Part shown: positions 43,922 through 54,030 of the stretch, piece by piece | How the letters are laid out: each line of letters begins with the position of its first letter | Position numbering within the stretch: position 1 is the first letter of the stretch | Assembly (NCBI GenBank): GCA_031264015.1 | Contig: JAISET010000198.1 | Coordinates: forward strand, 1-64,000 | Reading direction: 5' to 3' | DNA length: 64,000 bases | Origin: Deltaproteobacteria bacterium | Lineage (GTDB): Bacteria > Desulfobacterota > Desulfarculia > Adiutricales > Adiutricaceae | Position numbers and translations under genes: made by a program | The notes under the pieces: model-generated | Told to the model about the DNA's origin: nothing | Database searches by the model: none | What the model saw: only the letters and a program-made list of their open reading frames with translations

Positions 43922-45619
43922 ATGCCGGAAATCGACGCCACCCTGCTCCAGATACTGATCCTCCTGTTCCTCTCGATCGTGCTGATCTATTTCGGGCTGA
44001 AGCTCAACATGCCTCCCATCGTGGGATTTTTGGTCACCGGCGTCCTGATGGGCCAGGTCGCGGGCGAGGGGTTCGACCAGCACTCGCCGCAGCTGGAGTT
44101 CCTCTCGGAGCTGGGGGTGGTGCTCCTCTTGTTCACCATCGGGCTCGAGTTTTCCGTCCAGAAACTATTGCAGATAAAAAAGCTCGTCCTTTTGGGCGGG
44201 TCCCTGCAGATGCTCGCCGGGATCGTCATCATCACCCCGATCGCCAAGATCTGGTTCTCCTGGAACCTGTCGCTGGCCTGGGCCATCTTTTTCACCCTGT
44301 CGTCGACGGCCATCGTCTTGAAGATCTTCCAGGACCGGGGGGAGATGGACTCGGCCCACGGGCGCGGGGCCTTCGCCATCCTCATCTTCCAGGACCTGGC
44401 CGTGGTGCCCCTGATGGTCATCATGCCCCTTCTGGCCGGGGCCCAGCTCCAGGAGCCGGTCTGGAGGATGTTTTTAAACGTGGTGGGCGTCTTCGCCCTG
44501 GTCTTCGTGGCCTCGATCTGGGTGGTCCCGTTTTTGATGCGCCTGATCGCCACCACCAAAAGCAACGAGCTCTTTCTCTTCACCGTGATTCTCCTGTGCC
44601 TGGGGACGGCCTTTCTGACCAACCGGGCCGGGCTCTCCATGGCCCTGGGCGCCTTCCTGGCGGGCATGGTCCTGGCCAGCTCCCCCTACGCCTACCAGGC
44701 CATCGGCTCGGTCATGCCGATGCGGGACATTTTCACCAGTCTCTTCTTCGTCTCCATCGGGCTGAAGATGGACATCGGCCTCCTGTTCCGGGCCCCCTTG
44801 CTGACCATCGGCCTGGCCGTGGCCGTCATGCTGGTCAACACGGCGGCCACCACCCTGGGCATGAAGATCCTGGGGCTGACCACCAGGGTCTCCCTTTTGG
44901 TCGGCTTCTCCCTGTGCCAGGTGGGCGAGTTCGCCTTCGTCCTGGCCAAGCAGGCCGAGGAGAACAGCTTCTTCTCCGGGGACGACCTGCCCATGTTCCT
45001 AAACGTGGCCGTTTTGTCCATGGCCATGACGCCGCTGGCCCTGGCCCTGGGCCGCAAATTAAGCGGCAAGGTCTCGGGCCTGGGCCTCGACAAGGACGAG
45101 GCCCAGGGGCCCCCCTTGGAATACCGCGACCACGCCATCGTCGTGGGCTTCGGGGTGGCCGGGCAGAGCGTGGCCAGGGCCTGCAGGCTGACGGGCCGCC
45201 AGTACGCCGTCATCGACATGAACCCCCTCTCGGTGGCCTCCTTCCAGAAGCTCGGCGAGCCCATCATCTTCGGGGACGCCGTCAACGAGCACGTTTTGGA
45301 GCACGTGGGCGTCCACCACGCCTCCATGCTCATCGTGAGCATCCCCGACACCCTGGCCACCAGGCGCATCATCGTCCTGGCCAAGACTTTGAACCCCAAG
45401 ATCCACGTCGTCGCCCGCACCAGGTTCCTTTTGACCAAGGAGATCCTGGGCCGCCTGGGGGCCGACTCCGTGGTCACCGAGGAGTTCGAGGCGGCCATCG
45501 AGGTCTTCGACCGGGTGCTGACCTACTTCAAGCTCCCCGAGGAGGAGAAACACCGCCGCATCCACGAGGCCCGCGCCGCCGGACCCATCGACTTCCGGGA
45601 CCCCGACCCAAAGGGCTGA
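43922..45619 (+). CDS. Kef/CPA2-type K+ or Na+:H+ antiporter with RCK (TrkA-N) domain
   Basis: The 565-residue membrane protein has about twelve hydrophobic segments of the sodium/hydrogen exchanger fold (for example LLQILILLFLSIVLIYFGL at the start, LSSTAIVLKIFQDRGEM and FSIGLKMDIGLL-type segments). After that a cytoplasmic RCK/TrkA-N domain begins at HAIVVGFGVAGQSVARAC, with a Rossmann glycine motif and GDAVNEHVLEHVGVHHASMLIVSIPDT. It resembles YbaL/KefB proteins, which exchange potassium or sodium for protons and sense nucleotide or glutathione adducts. The 9-bp tandem repeat and AT-rich DNA lie upstream. A strong hairpin follows its stop. Confidence 0.88.
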   Translation: MPEIDATLLQILILLFLSIVLIYFGLKLNMPPIVGFLVTGVLMGQVAGEGFDQHSPQLEFLSELGVVLLLFTIGLEFSVQKLLQIKKLVLLGGSLQMLAGIVIITPIAKIWFSWNLSLAWAIFFTLSSTAIVLKIFQDRGEMDSAHGRGAFAILIFQDLAVVPLMVIMPLLAGAQLQEPVWRMFLNVVGVFALVFVASIWVVPFLMRLIATTKSNELFLFTVILLCLGTAFLTNRAGLSMALGAFLAGMVLASSPYAYQAIGSVMPMRDIFTSLFFVSIGLKMDIGLLFRAPLLTIGLAVAVMLVNTAATTLGMKILGLTTRVSLLVGFSLCQVGEFAFVLAKQAEENSFFSGDDLPMFLNVAVLSMAMTPLALALGRKLSGKVSGLGLDKDEAQGPPLEYRDHAIVVGFGVAGQSVARACRLTGRQYAVIDMNPLSVASFQKLGEPIIFGDAVNEHVLEHVGVHHASMLIVSIPDTLATRRIIVLAKTLNPKIHVVARTRFLLTKEILGRLGADSVVTEEFEAAIEVFDRVLTYFKLPEEEKHRRIHEARAAGPIDFRDPDPKG

Positions 45620-45620
45620 C

Positions 45621-45668
45621 GGCCGGACGGGGGGCGGCCCGCGCCCGACTTCCTCCCCCCGTCCGGCC
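45621..45668 (+). terminator. Long perfect hairpin directly after the antiporter gene
   Basis: GGCCGGACGGGGGG (45621-45634) pairs perfectly over 14 bp with CCCCCCGTCCGGCC (45655-45668), loop of 20 bases. It starts two bases after the TGA. No U tract follows, so it may act as a Rho-type or pause hairpin or protect the 3' end. Confidence 0.45.
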
Positions 45669-46293
45669 CCTCGGCGCCTCGGCGCCCGGCCGGCCGCGGA
45701 CAACCTGGCCGGCCTGGCGCCATCCGGACGCCCGTCAAATGAATGTTTTTCAAGGGGACGTTTTTCCAGGGGACGTTTTTCCAGGGGACGCTTTTCGGGG
45801 AAAATTTGACTTTAAATTAAGTTTGCCTTATCCTGGAATGGTGGTTGACCATCGTTGGGCCGCCCCCCGGGACGGCTGAAAAACGCCCCGGCGCCGGCGA
45901 GATTATTATCTTCGCGCCTACTGTGAACCACAATTGCAAAACTTTTTGTTCCTTTGGAGCTGAAATGTCCTTTTCCCCCTCAACCCGATGTCGCCTGATC
46001 TGCTCTTGCCCCAAGGGGCAGTGAAAACGTCGGGCCGCCTTTCTCCCGCCTTGTCTTTCCCTGCCCCTTGACCGAGCCCCCGTCCTTTGGTCGTCAAAAA
46101 CCGTCTTCGCGCCAACGTCAGTCACAATAATTTTTCATCCGCCGGGACGAGTCGTTTTCGCGTTCCGACGACAGCCGGAAGCCGACCCCGCGGGGAGGCG
46201 CGTTTCCCGAACGGGGAACGGCCGCCGCCCGAGGCCGCCCCCGGCGCGGACGGGCAACCAAGCCAGACTTGAGTTTAAACAAACAGAGGCATT
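45669..46293. other. Spacer with a 15-bp tandem repeat, no supported gene
   Basis: GTTTTTCCAGGGGAC-type units repeat three to four times at 45745-45804 (first unit has CAAGG, the last diverges to GCTTTTCGGGG). AT-rich sequence at 45805-45835 and 46115-46135 may hold the promoter of the serine acetyltransferase. Open frames here have no recognisable domain. Confidence 0.55.
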
Positions 46294-47268
<975 letters not shown>

Positions 47269-47884
47269 GACCGGGCCAAGACCGCGCCAAATTTACCGTT
47301 TAGTCCGGCCAAGCCATGTCTAGGCCCCGGCGGGGACCGCGCCCCGACAGGTCCGGGCGGCGCCTGATCCGGCGGGCCCGCCTCCAGGGCCCGCCCCCAG
47401 GGCCCGCCCTCTTTTTCCCGGCCCCGCGGGCTGCCCCCGACGCCGCCCCCCTCCCCCCATTTTCCGGAAACCAGCGCCGGGGAACGACCCTCCCCGGCGC
47501 GGGGCCCAGGCCCCGCCAAAACCGGGACTTCCCCGCCAGCCGGGCGTCATAATTTGATTTTTTCGCCGTCCAAAGTATAATTGTGACAGCATGCCCTCCC
47601 AGCCTCGGCGGGCGGGGCGGGCCGTCCGCGCCCCGGACGGGAGGCCGCCTTTTCGCGGGCCCGATGTCCCCGGGGCTTTTGCCCCGGGCGTGTCGCCTGG
47701 ACGTCGAGGACGATTTACTTTCACGCTCAATAATTAAAAATTATCTCAAATTACTTTAAATTGACCGGAATTATACTCCTTAAGAATATTTTTTTCTCCT
47801 GTCAACCGAAGGCCGACCGGGCCGCCTCCGGCGCCGCCAGGCCTCCGGGAGCCTTGTTGACCGGGGGGATTCCACGGAGGACAG
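47269..47884. other. Spacer with no supported gene
   Basis: GC-rich to about 47700 with CCAGGGCCCGCC-type near-repeats (47390-47430), then an AT-rich promoter-like stretch at 47720-47800 before the PilZ gene. Frames on both strands lack domains and start signals. Confidence 0.5.
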
Positions 47885-48268
47885 ATGGCCAGCAGCATCA
47901 TCTTGAGCGAGAAAAGGCGGCTGCAAAGGCGCGAGCTCATCTACTATCTGAAAGTCAGCGAGCTTCTGACCAGCTCGGAGCTGGGCAGGCTGATCGACGT
48001 GCACGCCAACGGCCTCCTGCTGATAGGCAGCCAGGGGCTCACCCTGAACAAGGAATATCTCATCGGGATCGAGCTGCCCCGGGCCCTGGCCGACAGGGGC
48101 CTGCCCCAGGTGGGGGCCAAGGCCAAGTGCGTCTGGATCAAGCCCAGCCAGACCAAGCCGTTCACCGAGAGCGGACTGATGTTTTTAGAAACCAGCGAGG
48201 AGGCCAGGCGGACCATCGGCATGATGATCGACCTCTTCGCCATCTCCGACCCGAACCCCAAGGCCTGA
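47885..48268 (+). CDS. Small PilZ-domain protein (c-di-GMP receptor-like)
   Basis: The 127-residue protein has the PilZ layout: KRRLQRRELIYYL carries the RxxxR motif, and GRLIDVHANGLLLIG takes the place of (D/N)xSxxG, with histidine where serine is usual. The remaining strands (LGIELPRALADRG, AKAKCVWIKPS, FTESGLMFLE) complete the barrel. It should bind cyclic di-GMP if the altered motif allows. GGAGGACAG precedes the ATG. The larger PilZ gene begins 11 bp after its stop, so the two probably work together. Nearby pilus genes make control of surface behaviour plausible, without proof. Confidence 0.8.
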   Translation: MASSIILSEKRRLQRRELIYYLKVSELLTSSELGRLIDVHANGLLLIGSQGLTLNKEYLIGIELPRALADRGLPQVGAKAKCVWIKPSQTKPFTESGLMFLETSEEARRTIGMMIDLFAISDPNPKA

Positions 48269-48278
48269 CTGACTCATC

Positions 48279-49421
48279 ATGACGACTTTCAACACTTCGG
48301 GCGGCCTGATCCTCAGGGCGGCCAACTCCACCGAGAAGCTCGGCGAGCTCCAGGCCGGGCTGACGGCCCCGACCACCATCTCGCCCGCCAACATGGAATA
48401 CATCCTCATAGTCGCCGGGGCGGTGGCGCTGGTCGTCCTGGCCGGCGCCCTGCTGCACTGGCGGAAAAAGCGCGGCAGGGTCAACAAGGGCTGGTCCTCC
48501 ATCACCAACGGCCAGATCATCTGGGAGATCCTCTCCAAGGCCGTCTCCCGCCAGGCCCACTTCTCCCTCGACGTCTACGAGTCCACCAGGACCAACAACC
48601 TCAAGGGCACCCTGGCCGGCCTGGACGAGGAGGGGCGCCTGATCCTCTCCCTGGCCGAGTCGCCCCCCGCCGACGCCGACTTCGCCGAGCTGCCGGGCCT
48701 GATCCACATCAACTACAAGCCCGCCGTCAAGGAGCCCACCGAGCACTACCAGTTCGCCACCAAGATCGTCGTCACCCGGTTCGTCAAAAACAAGGACTGG
48801 CGCGAGGCCCAGATCCTCATCCCCATCCCCAAGGTGGTCACCAGCGCCCAGCGCCGCAACTTCCTGCGCCTGGAGCCCAGCGGCCAGTTTTTAATCGACT
48901 GCAGCCTCCACGACGTCCCCGAGGGCAGCATCCCCGACCTCAGCTCCCTGGAGACCGTCTGCCGGGGCGAGATCATGGACATCAGCATCGGCGGCGCCCA
49001 GATCAAACTCGAGGGCAGCGTGGCCCTCCGGGAGACCCAGCGCTTCGTCGGCGTCATGAGCCTGCCCACCCAGGACCTCAACGTCGAGCTCTCGGAAGCG
49101 ACCCTGGTGGTCCTGATCCAGCTCCTCTCCCAGGAGTACGTCGCCCATCCCGCCGGCCAGGGCCGGCCCCAGGGAGGCAACAACATTTTAAGGGTGCGGT
49201 TCCTGGGCCGCTACCTCAAGGACAAAATCCAGAAGATCTGGACCTACCACGGCGTCACCCAGACCTCCCTCGAGGACCTCTCCTACTGGATGCAGGCCTA
49301 CCAGCGCTACCTGATCAAAAAGAAACTCTACCTGCTGCCCCCCCAGGAAAACCGACGCCCCCCCAACATGTTTCCCAGCATGCCGCCCAAACGGCCCCCC
49401 CTGCGGGGCGACGACGACTGA
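48279..49421 (+). CDS. Membrane-anchored PilZ-domain protein
   Basis: The 380-residue protein has one membrane helix near residues 40-58 (YILIVAGAVALVVLAGALLHW), a YcgR-like N-terminal barrel (residues about 75-185) and a PilZ domain starting at SAQRRNFLRLEPSG with the RxxxR motif, then MDISIGGAQIKLEG with the complete DxSxxG. The tail is Pro- and Arg-rich. The layout resembles flagellar-brake or pilus-control proteins that respond to cyclic di-GMP at the membrane. The partner small PilZ gene lies upstream. The start lacks a strong ribosome binding site, so translation may be coupled; a later start would lose the Thr/Ser-rich leader but keep the membrane helix. Confidence 0.82.
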   Translation: MTTFNTSGGLILRAANSTEKLGELQAGLTAPTTISPANMEYILIVAGAVALVVLAGALLHWRKKRGRVNKGWSSITNGQIIWEILSKAVSRQAHFSLDVYESTRTNNLKGTLAGLDEEGRLILSLAESPPADADFAELPGLIHINYKPAVKEPTEHYQFATKIVVTRFVKNKDWREAQILIPIPKVVTSAQRRNFLRLEPSGQFLIDCSLHDVPEGSIPDLSSLETVCRGEIMDISIGGAQIKLEGSVALRETQRFVGVMSLPTQDLNVELSEATLVVLIQLLSQEYVAHPAGQGRPQGGNNILRVRFLGRYLKDKIQKIWTYHGVTQTSLEDLSYWMQAYQRYLIKKKLYLLPPQENRRPPNMFPSMPPKRPPLRGDDD

Positions 49422-49975
49422 GGGAGGACTGTCCGGCCCGGGTCCGTCCGACCGGGGGGCGGGCGGGGACGGAAACGGGCGGGGATCGGAACGGTCGAGC
49501 GCGAAGAAAAATTATGCGCCTCGGATCAGACTTTTACTTTTAACTGCTTATAATTATCAATTCAGGACTTTCACCGCCAAATTACAATTTTTATCTTTGA
49601 TCGACTCTTTCACTTCCCAAACAGAATCATGACGAACATTTAGATCTTATTTATAGCGGGCGGCGCCGTCGTCTTGTCAAATTTCAGCCCGGGCGCGCGG
49701 CCGGGCCCGGAAACGTCGGGCCAGGAAACGTCGGGCCCGGACTTTGGGCGGGTCCGGGCCGCGTCGTCCCGGCTCCTTGAAATTCGGGCCCGTTCCAGAG
49801 TAAAGTCTCCCCTGGACCGTCGGCGCCCCGGACGCGCGGGCCGGGCGGCTCCGGCCGGCGGGACTTTTTGAATCTCGTCTCGGCCGCGGCCGGTCTTTTT
49901 TGAGCTTCATAGGTCTTTTTAAGCTTTTTGGATCTTTTTGAGCCTTCAGAGTAATTTTTGAGGAGGGTCCGGCCC
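49422..49975. other. Spacer upstream of the rdgC pair, with two short repeats
   Basis: No gene is supported. GGAAACGTCGGGCC-type units occur at 49705-49740. T-rich units of about 19 bp (GGTCTTTTTxAGCTT...) repeat three times at 49892-49948 directly upstream of the ribosome binding site of the RdgC gene. AT-rich DNA at 49510-49650 probably holds its promoter. Confidence 0.6.
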
Positions 49976-50590
49976 ATGGGTTTTTGCAAAGGTTCCGCGA
50001 CGCTGTCCCGCTACAGGGTCATGGAGGAGCCGGAGGCCGGCCTCACGGTCGACTTTGTGCGGGAGAGGCTGGTCGCGAACGCCTTCATGGACATCGAGGA
50101 CACCTCCGAGGAGTCCAGCGTCGGCTGGGTGGAGCTGATGAACCACCTCTCCGGGGGGTTTTCCGAGGAGACCTTCCATTTCGGCGAGATCCACGCCTTC
50201 AACCTGCGCCAGGACGAGAGGCGTCTCTCCGGGAAAATTCTGGGCCGCTACGTCGGGCTCTGGGAGGCCAAGTTCGCCGCCCAGACGGGCAGAAAGCCCA
50301 ACGCCCCCAAAAGGCGCGAGATGAAGGAGACGATCCGGCTGGACCTGCTGCGCAGGTCGCTTTTGGACACCAAGCTCATGGAGGTCCTCTGGCTGGCCGA
50401 GGCCAACGAGGTCTGGCTGGGGGCGGCGGGGGAGAAGAACCGCGCCGTCTTCGAGGATCTCTGGAGCCGCACCTTCGGGCTGGGACTCAAGCTGCTGGTC
50501 CCGGTGGCGGTCGGGCTGGAGCTCCTCTCCGACGCCAAGAGAAAGCAGCTTCTTAACTTGGACGGCCGTCCGTTTTTTGAAGGCGAGTAG
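49976..50590 (+). CDS. rdgC: RdgC-like recombination-associated protein, N-terminal half
   Basis: The 204-residue protein begins MGFCKGSATLSRYRV, the usual RdgC opening, and contains VGWVELMNHLSGGF, KRREMKETIRLDLLRRSLLDTK and VLWLAEANEVWLGAAGEKN, which match conserved parts of RdgC. E. coli RdgC (303 residues) forms a ring around DNA and modulates RecA. Here the chain ends after the first part, and a second gene starting two bases later carries the rest. The ATG at 49976 has AGGAGG nine bases upstream and starts exactly at the family's opening motif; an earlier in-frame ATG at 49958 is unlikely. Confidence 0.8.
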   Translation: MGFCKGSATLSRYRVMEEPEAGLTVDFVRERLVANAFMDIEDTSEESSVGWVELMNHLSGGFSEETFHFGEIHAFNLRQDERRLSGKILGRYVGLWEAKFAAQTGRKPNAPKRREMKETIRLDLLRRSLLDTKLMEVLWLAEANEVWLGAAGEKNRAVFEDLWSRTFGLGLKLLVPVAVGLELLSDAKRKQLLNLDGRPFFEGE

Positions 50591-50592
50591 AC

Positions 50593-51198
50593 ATGCCCAG
50601 GCGTTACGATTTGGAGCGGGATGATTTTTTGGAGTTGTGGCAGGAGAAGATGTTTCTCGGCCAGGAGTTTCTGACGTGGCTGTGGCTGGCCTCGGAGGCG
50701 GACAACAATTTCGTCCTCAAAGACGGCGCCGAGCTGACCGTCTTCTTCGACGGCTCCCTGAAGCTGGAAAGGGGCCTGGGCGACTTCAAGCAGAGCCTGA
50801 CCAGCCAGCCCCCCAGGCGGCCCGACAGCCAGGCCTGGACCGAGGCCTTCATCGGGGCGGCCCGCAACAAGCAGGTGGCCAGCGCCAAGCTCAGGGTCGC
50901 CTGCCGGGAGAGGGAGTGGTCCCTCAGCCTGCCCGCCGACACCCTCTGCCCCAGGGGCGTCAGGATCATGGCCGCGGGGGACGCCGACAAGGAGGCCGAG
51001 GAGGACGGGGCCCTGGCCCGGATCGGGGCTCTGCTGGACCGGGCGAGCCTTCTCTCCGAATTGAACGACCACCTGGAGGGGCTGCTGACGTCCTTTCTGG
51101 AGCTGCGGCTCTCGCAAAAGTGGGAGGGCGAGGAGCTGCCCCGCCTGCGCCAGTGGGTCAGACGCTGGGTCAAGGAAGGGAGCAAGGCGGCCTCCTAA
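50593..51198 (+). CDS. RdgC-like companion protein, second half (LGxEFLTWLW motif)
   Basis: The 201-residue protein starts two bases after the previous stop and contains FLGQEFLTWLWLASEADNN, the motif that follows the RdgC N-terminal part in Deltaproteobacterial RdgC-type proteins, then a strand-rich region (AELTVFFDGSLKLERGLGD) and a helical C-terminus (LLSELNDHLEGLLTSFLELRLSQKW). It looks like the second component of a two-gene RdgC system rather than an unrelated gene, since the first frame ends exactly where this part begins. The two could form one complex on DNA. Alternatively a recent frameshift split one gene; both frames look intact, with normal composition. Confidence 0.65.
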   Translation: MPRRYDLERDDFLELWQEKMFLGQEFLTWLWLASEADNNFVLKDGAELTVFFDGSLKLERGLGDFKQSLTSQPPRRPDSQAWTEAFIGAARNKQVASAKLRVACREREWSLSLPADTLCPRGVRIMAAGDADKEAEEDGALARIGALLDRASLLSELNDHLEGLLTSFLELRLSQKWEGEELPRLRQWVRRWVKEGSKAAS

Positions 51199-51199
51199 G

Positions 51200-51931
51200 A
51201 TGAGAAAGACACTCTTCGGACTGTGGTACCTGCCCGTCTTCACCGTCCTGACCGTCCTGGCCGCCTGCGTCTGCCTGGTCGCCAGCATTTTTTCCAAGGA
51301 CCTGGCCAGGAGGCTCACCTCCCAGACCTGGGCCAGCATCGTCCTGGCCCCCGCCCGCATCAAGGTCCTGGTGCCCGGCGGCCGCGGCAGCCTGCCCGCC
51401 CGCGGCTCCGGGGGCTTCATCATCTACGCGAACCACCGGTCGCTTCTGGACATCCCCGTCGTGACCAGGGCCACCCGGCTGAGCATCTCCTGGGTGGCCA
51501 AGGCGGCCCTGGGCCGGATCCCCTTCTTCGGCTGGGGCCTGAAAAGAGTCCACATGCTGGTGGACCGGGGCGGCAGCGTCGAGGCGGCCAGGCAGATGCT
51601 GGGCGAGGCCAGCCGCCGTCTGCAAAACGGCGAGATCATGGCCATCTTCCCCGAGGGCACCCGCAACAAGACCCCCGAGCCCATCCTCCCCTTCAAAAAA
51701 GGCGCCTTCATCCTGGCCAAGCACACCGGGGTCCCCCTGGTCCCGGTGGCCATCCTGCACTCGGGCGAGCTCTGGCCCAGCGGCAGCCTGGTCCCCAAGC
51801 CCGGGACCGTCAAGGTGGCCGTGGGCGAGCCCATCAGCCCCAAGGCCGGCGAGTCTCTGAGCAAGCTGGCCCAGAACGCCGAGGAGGCCCTGAGGAACCT
51901 TTATCTGGGTCTGGAGAAAGAGGAGGCCTAG
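51200..51931 (+). CDS. plsC: 1-acyl-sn-glycerol-3-phosphate acyltransferase (PlsC family)
   Basis: The 243-residue protein has an N-terminal membrane helix (LPVFTVLTVLAACVCLVASIF), the catalytic NHRSLLD (HX4D) motif and FPEGTRNK, the substrate-binding motif of PlsC acyltransferases, then PLVPVAILHSGELW. It makes phosphatidic acid from lysophosphatidic acid at the inner membrane. It begins two bases after the RdgC companion stop, so the three genes are probably cotranscribed, although their functions are unrelated as far as known. Confidence 0.92.
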   Translation: MRKTLFGLWYLPVFTVLTVLAACVCLVASIFSKDLARRLTSQTWASIVLAPARIKVLVPGGRGSLPARGSGGFIIYANHRSLLDIPVVTRATRLSISWVAKAALGRIPFFGWGLKRVHMLVDRGGSVEAARQMLGEASRRLQNGEIMAIFPEGTRNKTPEPILPFKKGAFILAKHTGVPLVPVAILHSGELWPSGSLVPKPGTVKVAVGEPISPKAGESLSKLAQNAEEALRNLYLGLEKEEA

Positions 51932-52040
51932 AGGCAAGAAGAGAAAGGGGCGCCGTCCGCCAGTCCGGGGAAATTATCAGGCGAAAGCAGGCTTTTTTCC
52001 GCCGCGCCAAAAACAAACATAAAGCCTTGAGCCAGAGCAA

Positions 52041-52568
52041 TTAGAATTTAAATTTCAGAAGTCTTAGCATTTTAAAAAGATCCATATGTGACGCCTTAAA
52101 ATGATCAGCAATAATAGGAATTTTAGGTTCGGATGCTTGACCCGGGAAAGAACCGGGTTTATTTGGCCTTTCAAATGTGACAATTATAGAATCATGAGCC
52201 ATTGCCGTGGCAACGAGCCATTTATCTGCTATTTCTTGACGAACCCACTTGCTTGCTCCTTTTTCTTTGTATAACCTGCAATTTACAATATAATCAAGTA
52301 TTCTTGCAACATTATTAACCACCTCCATGTCTCCCAGACTTTCTATAACTTTGTCTTTATATTTTGGCAACCATTCTTGAAGTTCATCCTTATGATCATT
52401 TCCAACAATTTCAGCATAAACTGAACTGAGTATCTTTATCTTGCCGCTGATAATATTTTGCCCCATAAAATCCCAGAAAGGTCGCGCAAAATCAAAGGGA
52501 TAATATGCATTAGAAGGTGTGATAAACACATTTGTATCTATTAAAAAAACTGATCCTAATTCAGTCAT
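52041..52568 (-). CDS. DUF4411-type PIN-domain protein (probable toxin RNase)
   Basis: The 175-residue protein starts at an ATG that overlaps the stop of the upstream gene by eight bases (ATGACTGA). It carries FLIDTNVFITPS with the first PIN aspartate and asparagine, an acidic residue in VYAEIVGND, and DKWLVATAMAHDSIIVTFE with the later acidic residues, as in the DUF4411/PIN-like family. PIN domains are metal-dependent RNases and many act as toxins. Translation coupling with an ImmA/IrrE-type peptidase is a recurring module. The DNA is much more AT-rich than the rest of the window, indicating recent acquisition. Confidence 0.8.
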   Translation of the reverse strand: MTELGSVFLIDTNVFITPSNAYYPFDFARPFWDFMGQNIISGKIKILSSVYAEIVGNDHKDELQEWLPKYKDKVIESLGDMEVVNNVARILDYIVNCRLYKEKGASKWVRQEIADKWLVATAMAHDSIIVTFERPNKPGSFPGQASEPKIPIIADHFKASHMDLFKMLRLLKFKF

Positions 52569-53715
52569 CCAAGCCACCATGAACCGTTCGAACAAGCTCA
52601 AAAAAAGAAGTTCTATTGGTGTTAGAAAGAAGACATGCGTCCCTCAAAAATGTTTTCCCCTCTTTCACGCTGTTATATAAAGCCAGAAGAAAGTATTTAT
52701 CAATACGAGCCGCGGCTGTTTTATAATAATCTCCTCCTCTTTTATCTTTTAGTATAGCGACTAATTTTTTTGCCTCGCTTATCAGTTTTTTATAAATTTC
52801 ACTATTGATAAAATGACAATCAAAGGCCCTACGAGCAATAACAGTCTGGCTGCACTTAAAATAAGCGCTTAATTGAGATATTTTTACGCTCAGCTCATTT
52901 TTATTTTCATTCCATTTTTCTTTAAAAATATCCACAGGAACTAAGATTTCCGCAGCAACACCATTACAAAATATTTCAATCGGATTATAAAATTTAGCGA
53001 CATCATGCTCCACATTGTGCAAATTGTTTGCTCCGACAACAATATGGACAAACTCATGCAAAATGGAGAATATTTTTCCTTCAATAGAGTCCTTTCCATT
53101 TATGAATATTAGAGGGGCATACTTATCCACAAGAGCAAAAGCGCGAAATTCTTCAACATTTAGAGCGCGTCTAGCGTTATTGCCAACAATTCCACTCGTC
53201 ATAACAACCACGCCAATTTCGCTCATGCAATCTCTTAAATATTTAAAAGCCTGAATTTTATCAAAACACCTGTCACTCTTAAACCAAGTCTTCTCAATTT
53301 TCAAATGGCCTCTAACTATGACAGCCGCCTCACAAATAGGAAAATCCTGATCAATGGAGCCGACGAAAAGTTTTTCACCATCTTCATTATCAAAATGATA
53401 ACCGCGCATCCACTCTTGAATGTCAGTCATATTACAAGAAACATCAAAAAGGTTCCGGCTCATCTTTTGAATTTCAACGCTGTTGACAGTCCTATATTCA
53501 AGTAAACTATAATCCTCACGAGGTGGTCTTTTGAGAAGAAAATATGCAAACGGCACATGAATCTTCTTGCCAAATTTTTCAAGTTGTTTCAGAGTTGGTG
53601 TTTTGTCATGATCAATCCAGGGTTTCGCCTGGGCGGCCAACTCATCGCTTAGATCAGTAGCATCGAGAATCCAAGTCCAAATGTCAGGAGACACTTCCCA
53701 TTTTACCGTTTTCAT
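52561..53715 (-). CDS. ImmA/IrrE-family metallopeptidase with N-terminal DNA-binding-like domain
   Basis: The 384-residue protein starts at an ATG with AAGGAGG eight bases upstream. The first 70 residues (AAQAKPWIDHDKTPTLKQLEKFGKKIHVPFAYFLLKRPPRE) form the HTH-like segment common to XRE-ImmA fusions, and the peptidase domain has the zinc motif HEFVH (H220, E221, H224) in ILHEFVHIVVG. Such proteins often cleave repressors or act as the antitoxin-side partner of the PIN-type toxin encoded right behind (eight-base overlap). The gene is AT-rich (about as AT-rich as its partner), unlike its GC-rich decayed relative at 54031-54375. It probably came in by horizontal transfer as one module. Confidence 0.85.
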   Translation of the reverse strand: MKTVKWEVSPDIWTWILDATDLSDELAAQAKPWIDHDKTPTLKQLEKFGKKIHVPFAYFLLKRPPREDYSLLEYRTVNSVEIQKMSRNLFDVSCNMTDIQEWMRGYHFDNEDGEKLFVGSIDQDFPICEAAVIVRGHLKIEKTWFKSDRCFDKIQAFKYLRDCMSEIGVVVMTSGIVGNNARRALNVEEFRAFALVDKYAPLIFINGKDSIEGKIFSILHEFVHIVVGANNLHNVEHDVAKFYNPIEIFCNGVAAEILVPVDIFKEKWNENKNELSVKISQLSAYFKCSQTVIARRAFDCHFINSEIYKKLISEAKKLVAILKDKRGGDYYKTAAARIDKYFLLALYNSVKEGKTFLRDACLLSNTNRTSFFELVRTVHGGLDD

Positions 53716-54030
53716 GATAAACGCCTCCTTATCCAATTTAGCGCTAGATGGACAAAAAGTCACACGTCAAAATTATCATAACATACAACATCCTAAAAAC
53801 GACATTTTTTTCTGGCATTCCTAAAGTGGGTGAATTTAACTGACGACAATCACAAAACGAAGACAACAATACGGAACTAATTATGCAAAATGTTTAGAAA
53901 TTATCAATATATGATCTAAACCGGCACAAAACATACTAACATTCAGTCATATAATTATTGCCAATAGTGATTATTGAAATAACTTGTTGATAATAATACA
54001 TAATTTCATATTGTAATTCCAGCCTTGCCG
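53716..54030. other. AT-rich upstream region of the ImmA/IrrE gene
   Basis: No gene is supported. The DNA is strongly AT-rich and should contain the promoter of the peptidase-PIN pair on the minus strand. The ribosome binding site is at 53724-53730. The right part merges into the tail of the decayed copy. Confidence 0.5.

Noticed and set aside
43571-44083. Open frame with TNK repeats
   Set aside because: It is the minus-strand reading of the 9-bp tandem repeat and overlaps the Kef gene; no domain or start signal.
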